This document shows, piece by piece, positions 34,801 through 47,834 of a stretch of 64,000 nucleotides of DNA. The notes under the pieces are model-generated. The model did no database searches. It saw nothing but the letters and a program-made list of their open reading frames with translations, and was not told the DNA's origin. This DNA comes from Harmothoe impar (Eukaryota; Annelida; Polychaeta; Phyllodocida; Polynoidae): contig OX381707.1 of the NCBI GenBank assembly GCA_947462335.1, positions 15,963,418-16,027,417 of the forward strand, in the 5' to 3' direction. The position numbers and the translations under genes were made by a program. Position 1 is the stretch's first letter. Every line of letters begins with the position of its first letter.

Positions 34801-37800
34801 GTAGTCCTGGACAGAAAGGACCAAAACCCAGGGTGGGCAAATTAGCTTGCCGAAGTAAAAACACATATGGGCCCCATTGAGCAATGTTGACTGGGTTGGG
34901 ATGTATTAACCCTGCAGGGTCCAGTACTGGCATGTTATTCACTATAGGCCGGCTGTGTCTCACGAACTTGGGCCAATGTGTTTGTCTATGACCGGGTGCC
35001 GTCTATGACCGGTGCCGTCTATGACCAGGTGTCGTCTATGACCGGCTATCTAAAAACGTTTTTACTGTGATTTTTTTTTACAATTTTTATTAGGGTGACG
35101 TCTTTGACCGGGTGACGTCTTTGACCAGGAAGCATTATTATAGCATAAATTAGGCCTATATAGTAAGAAATTGGTGGGAAAATTCAAAGGATATATATAT
35201 ATAGTAAGAAATTGGTGGAAAAATTCAAAGGATATTTTAACACTATATAAAAGGAAATTTATTTAAAGTTTGTTATATATATATATGTAGGCTCTATTAT
35301 GTGCATTATAGCATTATCTTATATTATTTCCTCTGCCCGGTCAAATATGTCACTTTCTATATCACATGGATTTGAAGAGCTGCACTGTCCAATTTGATAT
35401 TATGCAATAACCATCAGCATAACTTTTTTCCAACAGTGGAGGTATGGAAAAAAAATATAAAAATAAAGAAATTGCCTTTTCTAGCCTCCAGATCAAAGAC
35501 GTCACCCGGTCAAAGACGTCACCTGGTCAAAGACGTTACCCGGTCAAAGACGATCCAACTGTTACAAAGTCGTGAGACTGAGCCATATATGTTAACAATG
35601 GTATAATCACATCTAATCTTCTGTATTACAGTATTATAAGCTATACCAATAACCATATAAGGGCCGCATAGTGTTTGAAGGGTTCAATCCTCCTCTTTTT
35701 ATATCAATTTCTAGTTAATTTCCCGCATTGAATTCAATCCTCTCTCCCAAGTCCCCCCGGAGTGAAGGAGTGGTCATTTTTGACCTCATAGCATTGCTCT
35801 ACTGATAATGCACGGTGGTTATCCACTTTGGAAACTGATTCTAAGTGCCAAAAGAGGATATATGTTAACGATGGTATAATCATAGCTATCTAATCTTCTG
35901 TATTAACTCTTCAATGATAGCATCTTGTCTTAACAAAAGATTTGTGTTCATGATACGAATTGTAAACGTACATATTTTCACGTGTACAAATTTTCGCGAA
36001 TTTGCTAAAATGTACAATTTCGCGTTTTAATATCAAAATTCGCGGATTTCCGAGATTTAGCTCTTTAATTCATTACTGTAAAAATATTCGCTCTGTACAT
36101 ATTTCCACGGATTTCTCAATTCCGCGAAAATCGCGAAAATATGTACAAGCTGTGTCTCACAAACATGGGCCAATGTTTTTGTCTATGACCGGGTGCAATC
36201 TATGACCGGGTTCAATCTATGACTGGGTGCAATCTATGACCGGCTTGAAAGAAAATGGTTTATTCGGGGCAGTTGTAGATACAAATTGAAATAAAATGAG
36301 GCATATAAAGTCTTAAAACACCCATTAACATTTTCCGCCATTCATATCTTCATCTGCCCTTAATAAAGCGTTTTTTTTCCAAGCCGGTCATAGATTGCAC
36401 CTGGTCATAGATTGCACCCGGTCATAGATTGCACCCGGTCATAGACGACAACAATGGCCCGATCTCATGAGACACAGCCTACAGCGCGAAAATTTCTAGA
36501 TTTAAATTTGATACACCAATGCAGTGCCAGCAAGTAGTTGGGGCATCATGCCGATCCTTCAGGAGTGTATAAACCCAGTAGGGTCGACATGATGCATGCA
36601 CACAACCCAACTGATCCTGCTAAAACCCTTCCCTAAATATACATGCACCTTCTACCACCACCTCATCTGGAAGCAGCTCCAAATGTATTATTGGAGAGTT
36701 AAAACATGTACTACTCGTCAACATAGAGATAATCTTGAGTTGAACGGAAGGGATACTGTGTCCTCTGTGAAGAAGGTTTAATACCTGGCTTTATCTTAAT
36801 AGAGACATTTATGCTAAATGAAATAAAAAGCCACAAAACCCTATCGTGTATTAGGCTCTAACACGATGGTCCAGTGGAGCCTCTGGATGGGGGCAGCCAT
36901 CTTGTAGGACATGAAATCTCGCTTATTTGGCAAGATTTCTCGCTCCTTTGGCGAGATTTCGCAGCTTTCTTAGCATGGTAGGGGTGTGTGTGTTGAGCAC
37001 TCAGACCTACCAGCAGCTGACCACTGTACACACCTCTGAGCCCAAGTGTTAATGGGATAGCCATTGTTTTAGGGGTCCTCCTGAGTGACCACACCTGATA
37101 AATGCACACCCTGTCTGTAGTAACAGCACCCACTCAGTGTACTACCAACAATGAGGCTAGACTCACTGGCTCTGTCCTACCTACATGGCTGCACTCTCCA
37201 TACATTTATTTGGTCACTCTCCAAACAGAATTTAGTTTTTTAATTCTTATTTATTTTTTAATTCTTTTTTTTTTTTTTTTTTTCAAATGTTTTTTGGAAG
37301 GGCAGAGGCAAAAAAAAAAAAAGCTGCCCTACAGGGGGCACCAGTTCACAAAATTTACCGAAGGGCAGAGGCAAAAAAAAAAGAAAAGGCATGGAAAATC
37401 TCATTTCTGGGCAATTTAATGAATATATATTGATAATTATCCCTAATCTGAAAGGCCTCGTTCTACCTCTTGCTGGTCAACATGTACTTTTTTTTTTGGT
37501 AAAATTCTCAAAAAATCTCGGAGGGGAAAGTTAAAAAATAAAATAAACTTCTTTTTTTTTGCAAAATGCCAGAAATCTCGGCGGCGGATCCGTAATCCAA
37601 GTTATCAAAATAAAACGGCCTTACTATGAATAGGAATATCATGAAATTATTGAACATTCTTGTTAAAAAGCAATTTCCTGAGGCTGGACAGTTAATTAGG
37701 CATGTGATCTGTTCTTCCTGACCAAAAAATTGCTAAAATTTCCGAAAAAATATGAATATTTTGCAAAAAGAAAAAAAAAAAAAATTCTCCAAAATCAGAA

Positions 37801-40800
37801 AAAAATGCTAGGGTCGGCCCTTTTTTGAAACTAGGGTCGGGTTGCCTGAAACACACCTTTTTTTTTTGGCCTGATAAGAAATTTAAAAAGAAAGAATTGG
37901 TAGATATATACAGGATGATATACAGTTTTCATGTATGCATAAACCATAAATTGAGTAATCAGAAATACACAGTAAGAAGTGTCCCAAGTAGACTATACAA
38001 AGAGGCTCAGTGCCATCTTGTCCTACCATTTAGATCTGCTGTGTGCCACCGGGTGGCACCACCCCTTAACGTGTTAGAGCCTAATAGCAATCGTCTTTGA
38101 GCCCCTTCTTTGTGAAGGGCAAAGATGTGTAGTGTAATGTGCTAACATTGGTTACTTCTTGACACTTTGAGGACGGCATATCACTAAAAGATGACATTTG
38201 TCGTCATGATGCATGAATACAGCCCCAGCGACTAACTTCCATACGGAAGTGTCTCAACCCATAGGGTCAGCATGATGCTTGAATGCAGCCCTGGCGAGTT
38301 ACTCGCCAGGGCTGCATTCATGCATCATGACGACCAAGGGTATGATGCATTAAGGTGTCATGGCTGCATCAATGGTTAACAGTTGAGCTGTATACCTATG
38401 TTGTGTGGTGTCTAATCCTCCCTCCCTTACAGCACTGATTACAAGCTCCTCCAGTGTGGTGGTGTACGGCCTACCACCAGCCCGCTCAGGAGGCAAGCAG
38501 GAGGGTATTAACCCTTTAGGGGAGGCATAGTTCTGTATGGCGTTATGCCCTTTGTCATGATGTATGAATGCAGCCCTGGTGAGTAACTCGCCACGGCTGC
38601 ATTCAGGCATCATGCTTACTCTACAAGGTTGATACACTCCCGGAAGGTTGGTATGAAACAGGAATGCAACCCTGGCGAGTTACTCGCCAAGGCTGCATTC
38701 ATGCATGATGACAACAAAGGCCAAAGTCCTTATAAGTATTATGCAGCCCATAAAGTGCTAGGGTGACAGACCTACCCATACTTAGGCGCCACGTGTTGAC
38801 CAAAGCCATGGCAGAACAACCACTTATACCATGACCATATAATGGCTTCTGTGTGGCCAATTCACGCTGTATAGGAGTGGGTGTATAGGGCTATAGGTCT
38901 AGTTGACATTTAGAAAATAGTTCTAGGTAAAGTGTCAATTGGCACCATTGAGTTACAATTTCTTTGAAATTGAGGGGCAATATTGTTGTACTGTCAACAG
39001 TATAAGCTGATAATGTTTGATGTTGTTTGATTCAATGTGAGTAGTATAGTATGTATCGGAACGGGACTATAGTTAAGTACTGTTTATTACTCAATCGACA
39101 TGCAGCCAATCAGAGGCCTCCATTTGACCGGAAGTGACGTCACATGCCCATATAAGGGCATACCGGAAGTGACGTCACGTGACCTTGACCTAGTTAGAGG
39201 TCAAGGTCATGACTCAGCCAATCAGAGGCTTCCATTTGCCCGGAAGTGATGTCACACGCCCATATAAGGGCATACCGGAAGTGACGTCATGTGACGTCAC
39301 ACGCCCATATAAGGGCATACCGGAAGTGACGTCATGTGACCTTCACATGTACATATAAGGGCATACCGGAAGTGACGTCAAGCGACCTTGACTTAGTTAG
39401 AGGCTTCTGATTGGCTGGTACACCGGAAGTGACCCATTTATGCAAATGAGGGGCCTACTTCTGGTCAAATGGAGACCTCTGATTGGTTGGGTCATGAAGA
39501 AATGTGTCTCTTAATTTAATTTTGTTTAGGAAGTGATCGATTTTAGGATCACGCGACCGGAAGTGACCTGATGAGTCACGTGACTAGAAGTGACGACGAC
39601 ACATACCTTAATTAGACGATTCAGCAGCGACCGGAGGAAGTGTCACTTTAAGAGGACACGCTAGTTAATTGTTATAATTGTTTTACTTACTAATAAAAGA
39701 AGACGTATGAAAATAAACACAACAATAATTTTATTTTATTTTTTTATTTTCTTTTTTTCAATTCTAATAACACTCTATTTTTGAAAAGATGCGCTCAATC
39801 AATCAATAACACACTTTTTTCATATTTTAAAGGACTCGTTGTCACACCGTTAGAATGCACGCGACGCTTATAATACAAGTAGCGCACGTCATCTTTCTCT
39901 ATGGTGTAAGTGGCCATTTTTGGTTCGTACCACTTTTGAAATTTATATTTACCGCAAGGAGAGTTTTTCGTTTTCGAAAACATTTAAGAAGACGACTACT
40001 TCTGTACACTTTTTTTAAGATTTTCTTTCACCGGTTCCGCTGATTTGATCGTAGCAAATGTAAGTCTTAGGGTTGACACTTGGGATCCCGTCACCTTCTC
40101 ACGCCGCTTTTTCTTTTCTTTCTGAAGTATGTCTCTCTCAGGCGAGGTTTGACTACACACAGGCAAACATCAGAGGCACCCAATAGCGCTAATTCTACCT
40201 TCAGACAAAGGTCAGGCACGGCTGGCCTATAATAGACGGGTCAAGGGCTATTCTAGTGAGGGTCAGGCTACGCAGGACATTCAATAAAAAGCTGGAGTTT
40301 GGCAAACTTGCTTTTGAAAGTCTGACCATGCGGGATCCTCATGCCATAGTCTGGCAATGCTGAACTCTTGGGAGAGTATGCCGGACTCTTGCTGGCCAGA
40401 CTTTCAAGCAAATTTGCCAAAGTCCAGCTTGTTATTGAATTTCCGGCGTAGCCTGACCCTCAGTAGAATAGTCCTTGACTCATCTATTATAGGTCAGCAG
40501 CGCCTGACCCTTGTATGAGAGTAGTATTGGCGACATTGGCCGACTCTGATATTTACCCGTGTGTACGGCGGGAGGAGGGGGTTCACAGCCACTGCTTGCG
40601 CTTATAGAGCGCTACTAGCGGAGGTCTGGATGAGGAGACTACGGTGTTTGTCTTTTGCTTGTGCAGCTGCTGCTGCTGCTGCTGCTGACGATGTCACGGA
40701 TGCCGCTGACAGATACTGCTGCTTGTGCTGCACGAGACTGAGTAGCCGCTATTACTAATGCTACTAATACTAGTATGAGAAAATACATTTAGTCAATTGA

Positions 40801-43800
40801 TTAAATCAAGGAGGTTTTCTGACTTCAGTGGATCGTTTAGCCATCGGCCACGGGCAAAACTTGAAACCATTTTATACATGGGACAATTGGCAGACTCGAA
40901 ACGTGTTGGTACCATAGGGTCGATCATGTTCATCATCAGTTCAGGCAAAGGAAGTGTGTCGACAGCACGCGAAAACTTCATGTCTGAATGTTTCAACACA
41001 AGACTTTTTATCACACTCACACAGCTGCTTTGAAGAGTGAATCCTTGACCAAACTTGTGCTTTTCCAACACAGCTTTGGCCTCTTTCTGTGCAGTAAGGG
41101 ATCTCTCTTTCGGGTTCATCTCAGTGCTGTCTAGCATGTCCTCAAAGTCTTTAACATAATGTTCCAACGGACTACAAATGATGGACTCCAGATCATCGTC
41201 CGCATATGTCGTCTCCTCGCACCATATTGTGTCTTCGCCTGTTTCGAATTCCGTCATTTTCTTGACAATCTCCTCCTGAGTGCCTTGCATATATCGAAGC
41301 TCCTTCAAGGAGTTGATAACTTGTATGGCGAAGACTGACAAACTTGAAGGAATTTCACCACAGTCAGGCCAAGTATACGGAGCTAAGAAAAATAGCTCCA
41401 ACAAAATCTTCTCCCTCTGTCCAAATGAAACTACTGTTCCGATGAAGTTGAAGCATGCTTCTATCCATTGCTCCTTGGTGACGTCCTTCCAATGTTTCTT
41501 TACCTCACAGGCATCATAGGGCACCGTTTCTCTTCTTGCTTCAACTGGGAGTTGCTTTTTCTTTCTTGGACTCATTTCGAGAGGGTTTCGATGCTCTGTA
41601 GCGTCAACACTTTCATAAACAAAGAAAATAGCAGAACTAACCATCGTAACGTGCTGAGGGAGCGTAGAGTGGACGATGCTACGAAGATGAAGGGCGGGTG
41701 GAGAAAGTGTGACTGGTGACAGGGGTGTTTCACTCCTTATGTACCCTGTCCTAGATAAGCCTCTTAAACGGCTGAAAAGACTCTCTAAGTACAGAGCTTC
41801 TACCGCAGGTGGGTTTAGACTTAAGCAGCTTAGTTCACACACGTGTCTGTTAGAAAAAGCTACTTGCACACGCGCTTTCTTTTTTTTTTCACTAGTATTC
41901 ACCTTCTGCCGACTTATAAGACACCTATACACTCTTTCTCGTGAAATCTATGGAAGATGATGGAAGGACCACTGACTACATTTTCTTTGATCAGAGCGTG
42001 GAGGACGGCGTCGAACGGAGGGAACGTTGTGAACACAGCTTATAGGTTTTTTGGAAGAGGTCTTGTAAAGTCAAACTGGCGAGAGAGATGGCGTCTTTCA
42101 ACATGACAATGACAATGCTGCTATGTTGGAAAAAAATAGCGTGATTTTTTCAAAAAGCTTCTATGAAAGATTTGACGTCTTCGTTGTTGTAGTGGATCGA
42201 GTAATCTGTCATAGTTTGCTTCTTCTTGTCATACTAAACTTTCTGACATGTGACGTAGTCGGATTTCGGCCATTTTGACGCCCGTCAGGTCGCTGTCAAA
42301 AAGTCGATCTCGGTGGCAGGGGTTTTTTGTTTACTAGTTTCTTGGTATACGTCATCCATTCGTAAGTAAAGCAACCTTTCTTTTCGTTTGTAGTGAAAGC
42401 TCGCAAATAATTCGCGTAGCTGTAACCAAGTGCTAAAAAAGTTGACTACTACGTCAACTATTGATTGCTTCTCTTTATGACGCTGAATTGTTGGTTTCTT
42501 CGGTCTCCGGAGGCAAATAACGAGTGAAGGCGTATTTTTTGATCAGGTTCAAGTCGTAACTCTCCGAGTTGAAGCGTACGACTGGAGCTTGACGGATGTA
42601 TCTCAGAAGCCGCTTCTTCAGTTGAACTAACGGTTGTCTGGTGTGAGCTGCAGCGAAGCCGCCTGGAGAAGGGGTGAATGTCGCTTCCTCTAGCAGGAGA
42701 GCTTCACCTATCGCTACATGTAACTTCGCTAAGGTTGGTCGGTAAACTTCTAGCACAGCTTTCTCGATGACTTTGACGTTCTCGTTTATGTGATTTTTAA
42801 ACTCGGTCTAACAAGGGGTCGGAATCTGCGTCGGATTCTCTGACGTACGCTGCCCCTCCTACCCCGGAAAGTCGTATGCGACGCTAGCCGACATCGCTGC
42901 ATAGAGGGCAAAACTTAGGTATCGTTCTTAATTTTTCTACGGGTCACTCGTGATTGTACGGTCTTTTAAAAATTTTGAAACACTTTTCGCAAACGTCCTG
43001 CGGCATGTTTTTCTTTTTTTTGTTTTTTCACTTATTTACCAAATATTAAAAAAATAAACGTTGTTTATCACTTCGAATACTAGACGCCTCTTACCACACG
43101 ATGCTATTAGCATAGTGAAAGACGTCTGTAGTGTAGGATCGATTTCAACAGATGTCCATCTTACTGCAGGGATCAGACGAGAGTCGTCAACACTGGAGTG
43201 TCACAGCTCACTTTTATTTCTTTGGGTACAGCTGCATACAACCCTTGAACATACATTGCGACGTCGCCGCGTCCCATGTAGTCTTCCAACACTTTCATCA
43301 GAGCCATAGGCTCAGACGTCTCGTTGTACTTCCAAGCTTTCAGCACTTCATACACAGGGTTCTTCACAGTCCTGTCAGAAGGCACAGGTTGAGAGATGGA
43401 AGTTACTTCATGAGAAGTCAACCCTAAGTAGATCCCTATGGTCTTCCAGTCTCTAGGGCAGAGCTCAGCTAAAAGAGAGAAATATTTCTGCACTTTCCAC
43501 TCCATGTCTCCACTCTCTAAGCCATCCCACATGTCATGCTTGTCCATGTACTCACGTGAGAATTTGATGAGGTCCATACGGTAAGATTCTTCCAAGGCGG
43601 TGGCTAGGTCCTTCCACCTACTAGTACAACTTTTCTGGTACCAAGTAGTGAACATTTCTCTAGCTTGAGTTATGACACTTGTCTCACAACTGAGATATCC
43701 CATATCCTTCAAGTTCACTTCAAGGAATGAACCTAACCGTATGTAATCTGATGTCGGCAACTTACCACTTATTTTCAGTAGCATAGCGTCTGACAAGTAT

Positions 43801-44246
43801 CCTAACGGCTCTGCTTTGAAGTATGATGATACAGGTACCGCTGCAGCAGAACCAATAACAGGAGCAGCGTCTGCGCTGGTATCAGACGACTCGTTGTCGG
43901 AACAGGGCAACCACATGACTTCGTAAGGTATTGGTGAGGGCAGGCGACACGGACCGGACGCACTACCAGTGGAAATGAGGTCGAAAAACGGACTGTGCGC
44001 CCGTGACCCTTCGGGTTCCTCGTACGCCTCGTCGTCAGCGTCGTTCTCTGTTTCACCCTGTTGCTTTAGGACATGTATGTCTACTACGCGCTGCTGAGGC
44101 TGAGTGTCCGAATAGCTGTAAGTCTCAGCGCGAGCAGCGTTGATGGCGTCGGTTGATGAAGCGGTGGAGAAGTTCTGTGCAACGTACTGCGTGTCAGTAC
44201 TAGTAGCGGTAGTCGCAGCAAGAGGTGTAGCAGCAGCAGCAGTAGT

Positions 44247-44281
<35 letters not shown>

Positions 44282-47200
44282 CAGCAGGAGCAAGCGCAGC
44301 GCTAGCAAGTGCAGCAGTAGCAGGCGCAGCAGTAGCAGGCACAGCAGCAGCAGGCACAGCCGCCTCAGCAAGCGCAGCAGTAACAGGCGTGGCAGCAGCA
44401 GCAGCAGCAGCAGCAGCAGGCACAGCAGTAACAGGCGCGGCAGCAGCAACAGCAGCAGCAGCAGCAGTAGCAGCAGCACTAGCAGCACGAGGATCACTAG
44501 CAGCCGCAGCAGGCGCAGCAGTAGCGGCAGCAGTGTGCTCAGCAGCAACAACCGTCGCGAGTGTAACAACGTCGCTACTACTGCTGTGTGCGCTCGCTAC
44601 AGCGGGAGGGTGATAAGCCCAAGCGGTTGCGGCGGTAGTCTCAATTTCAGTAGCAAGAGGAGACGCTGACAGTAAACGATCACCGTTCTGCGTATTCTTC
44701 TTGTTCTTGAACTCGATTAGATCCTTGGACGACAGTAGTTGTTGTGTTTTGCTCATGGTGGTGCCTGTAGAGAGCAGCAAAAGACTGAGTGATTGAACGG
44801 GTGTTTCCAGGCCTCTTATATACTCCTTCTCGCTTCTAGAGCTAAGCTACTTACAGCTCTCTTCAGCTGCCCGCCGGCTGACCGGTGACCATTCACAAAG
44901 AGAAACAAAAAGTCATAAGGCATGACGTTTTCAGCTGGACCCCTTTCCCCCTCCCCTTTGAGAGATCGACTGACACGAGCTAAGCTACTTACTACCTTGT
45001 TCAGCAATTCAACGTGAGTTAGCTGTATAAAGGATTAAGCAGTTGCTGCCGCCAGCTGACCGGCGGACATTCCCAAAGAGAAACAAAAGACATAAGTCAT
45101 GACGTTTTCAGCTGGATCTCTTTCCCCCCTCCCTCTTTTTTTTGAGAGATGGACTGCCATGAGCGGGCGGTGTACCGACTGTACTAATTCAACGCGCATT
45201 AGCTGTATAAAGGATTAAGCAGTCATGAGCTTAGAGTGTGTATACAAAAAACTACAGGAGGCGTGTAGTGTGAAGCAGGACCCCCTAAGACGGGAGTGTC
45301 TGTCTGTGAGTAGAGTCGTGTGCATGTGGTGAGCGACTTAAGTGTAAAACAAAAAAAATCACCGCCTCCTGCCGTGGTGAGTAGACTGGCCGGCGGCGGC
45401 CGGCTAGTTCAATAGGGGTGACAGCTGACTAAGGCTGTGCATGAAAATCCGATTTTCACCTGACCTCTGACGTTTGTTACAATGAATGCCAAAGGGGGAG
45501 AGAGTTGTCCTCAGGTAGGGGGTAGGAGGTAAGGCTAATGGCTAAGGAAAAAAAACACCATTTTCAGCTGGCCACCACAGACGGCGATGACATACCCCTC
45601 GGCATCTAAGCTCTTAAGAAGCTCTCACGGAGCGGAGCGGCTGCTGGACAGCTGGGGTGAGTAGACAGGTCGGCGGCGGCTAGCTAGTTCAATAGGAGTG
45701 ACAGCTGACTAAGGCTGTGCATGAAAATCAGATTTTCACCTGACCTCTGACGTTTGTTACAATGAATGCTAAAGGGGGAGAGAGTCGTCCTCAGGTAGGG
45801 GGTAGGAGGTAAGGCTAATGGATAAAGAAAAAACACCATTTTCAGCTGGCCACCAAAGATGATGATGACACGCTCCTCGTCATCTAAGCTCTTAAGAAGC
45901 TCTTACGGAGCGGAGCGGCTGCTGGACAGCTGGGGTGCTGTTGGAAATAGGATTAAACTCCCTCTGTATAAAAGCTCTGATTTCTGTTGGAAAAAAAACC
46001 ATAGCACCTTTGACCACAGTAACGTCTACTACCACCACCACCAGCACCACCGTCGCTGCCACCGCCGCCGCCGCCGCCAGTCACAGCTGATCACCTCATT
46101 AAAAAGCATGTGACGTCGTCGCTTCTAGTCACTTGCTTCATCAAGTCGCTTCCAGGCACGTGATCTTAAAGACCCTCACTTCTTAAACAAAAAAACGAAG
46201 AGACACACTTCTTCCTCTCGAGAGGAAGAATGACGTATATAAGGAGGCTGACACGTGTATAGGTGCCTTATTAGTCGGCAAGGGGTAAATACTAGTGAAA
46301 AAGGAAGACAGGTGTGCAGGTAGCTTTCTAACAGACACGTGTGTGCACTAAGCTGCTTAAGTCTAAACCCTCCTGCAGTAGTCAAGTAGCATGTGAAAAC
46401 TTACTTAACAGATCACTTAATTGAGTAGAGACTCTGTACTGAGAGAGTCTTTTCAGCTGTTTAAGAGGATTATCTAGGACAGGGTACATAAGGAGTGAAA
46501 CGCTGCTCTCACTCATCGTAGCATTGTCCACTCCACGCTCGCTCAGCATGTTATGAGGGTTATTTCTACCTTTACAGCTTCTTTTCTTATCGAAGTGTCG
46601 ACGCTACAGAGCATCGAAACTCTCCAAATGAGTCCAAGAAAGAAAAAGCAACTCCCACTAGAAGCAAGAAGAGAAACAGTGCCCTATGATGCATGTGAGG
46701 TAAAGAAACATTGGAAGGACGTCACCAAGGAGCAATGGATAGAAGCATGCTTCAACTTCATCGGAACGGAAGTAGTTTCATTTGGACAGAGGGAGAAAAT
46801 TTTGTTGGAGCTATTTTTCTTAGCTCCGTATAGTTGGCGTGACTGTAGTGGTGAAATTCCTTCAGGTTTTTCAGCGTTCGGCATACAAGTTATCTGGTCT
46901 TTGAAGAAGCTTCGATATATGCAACGCACTCACGAGGAGATTGTTCAGAAAATGACGGAATTCGAAACAAAAGAAGTATGGTGCGAGGAGACGACATATG
47001 CGGACGATGATCTGGAGTACATCATTTGTAGCCCGTTGGAACATTATGTTAAAGACTTTGAGGACATGCTAGCCAGCACTGCGATGACCCCGAAAGAGAG
47101 ATCCCTTACTGCACAGAAGGAGGCCAAAGCTGTGTTGGAAAAGCTCAAGTTTGGTCAAGGATTCACTCTTCAAAGCAGCTGTGTGAGTGTGATAAAAAGT

Positions 47201-47603
47201 GTTGTGTTGAAACATCCGGACATGAAGTTTTCGCGGGCTGTCGACACACTTCCTTTGCCTGAACTGATGATGAACATGATCGACCCCGTCGTACCAACAT
47301 GTTTCGACTCTGCCAATTGTCCCATGTATAAAATGGTTTCAAGTTTTGCCTGTGGCCGATGGCTAAACGATCCACTGAAGTCAGAAAACATCCTTGATTT
47401 AGTCGACTGACTAAATGTATTTTCTCATACTAGTATTAGTGGCATTAGTAATAGCGGCTACTCGGTCTCGTGCAGCACAAGCAGCAGCATCTGTCAGCAG
47501 CAGCTGCTGCAGCAGCAGCACGATCAGCACAAGCAGCAGCTGCTGCAGCAGCTGCACAAGCAGCACAAGCAGCAGCATCTGTCAGCAGCATCCGTGACAT
47601 CGT

Positions 47604-47634
<31 letters not shown>

Positions 47635-47796
47635 TGCACGAGTAGCACAAGCAGCAGCATCTGTCAACAGCATCCGTGACATCGTCAGCAACTGCAGCAG
47701 CTGCACGAGCAGTACAAGCAGCAGCAGCTGTCAGCAGCTGCAGCAGCTGCACGAGCAGCACAAGCAGCAGCACCGACAGCAGCAGCAACAGCAAAT

Positions 47797-47834
<38 letters not shown>

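Larger units (their letters stand above)
39040..41932. repeat. Left terminal inverted repeat
   Basis: Outer 82 bp (AGTAGTATAGTATGTATCGG ... GCCAATCAGAGGCCTCC) match the right end with one or two differences. From about 40150 inward to 41932 it again matches the right repeat (46255-48290), including the 260-codon gene. The stretch 39125-40140 has no counterpart on the right, so the repeats are mosaic. Confidence 0.85.

Noticed and set aside
36858..37133. 91-codon minus frame in GC-richer sequence
   Set aside because: No homologous motif, no splice support; GCGAGAT words are repeated within it, suggesting repeat-derived sequence.
41949..42047. Plus-strand frame containing YIFFDQSVEDGV, resembling the first exonuclease motif of protein-primed polymerases
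   Set aside because: It is the exact antisense of the polymerase remnant read on the minus strand (the GPSIIFHRFHE part). All other remnants lie on the minus strand in proper order, so the resemblance is chance.
44084..44613. Long leucine-rich (minus) and alanine-rich (plus) frames over the GCN tracts
   Set aside because: Shadows of the poly-alanine region of the death-domain gene in other frames; open only because the trinucleotide repeat lacks stops.
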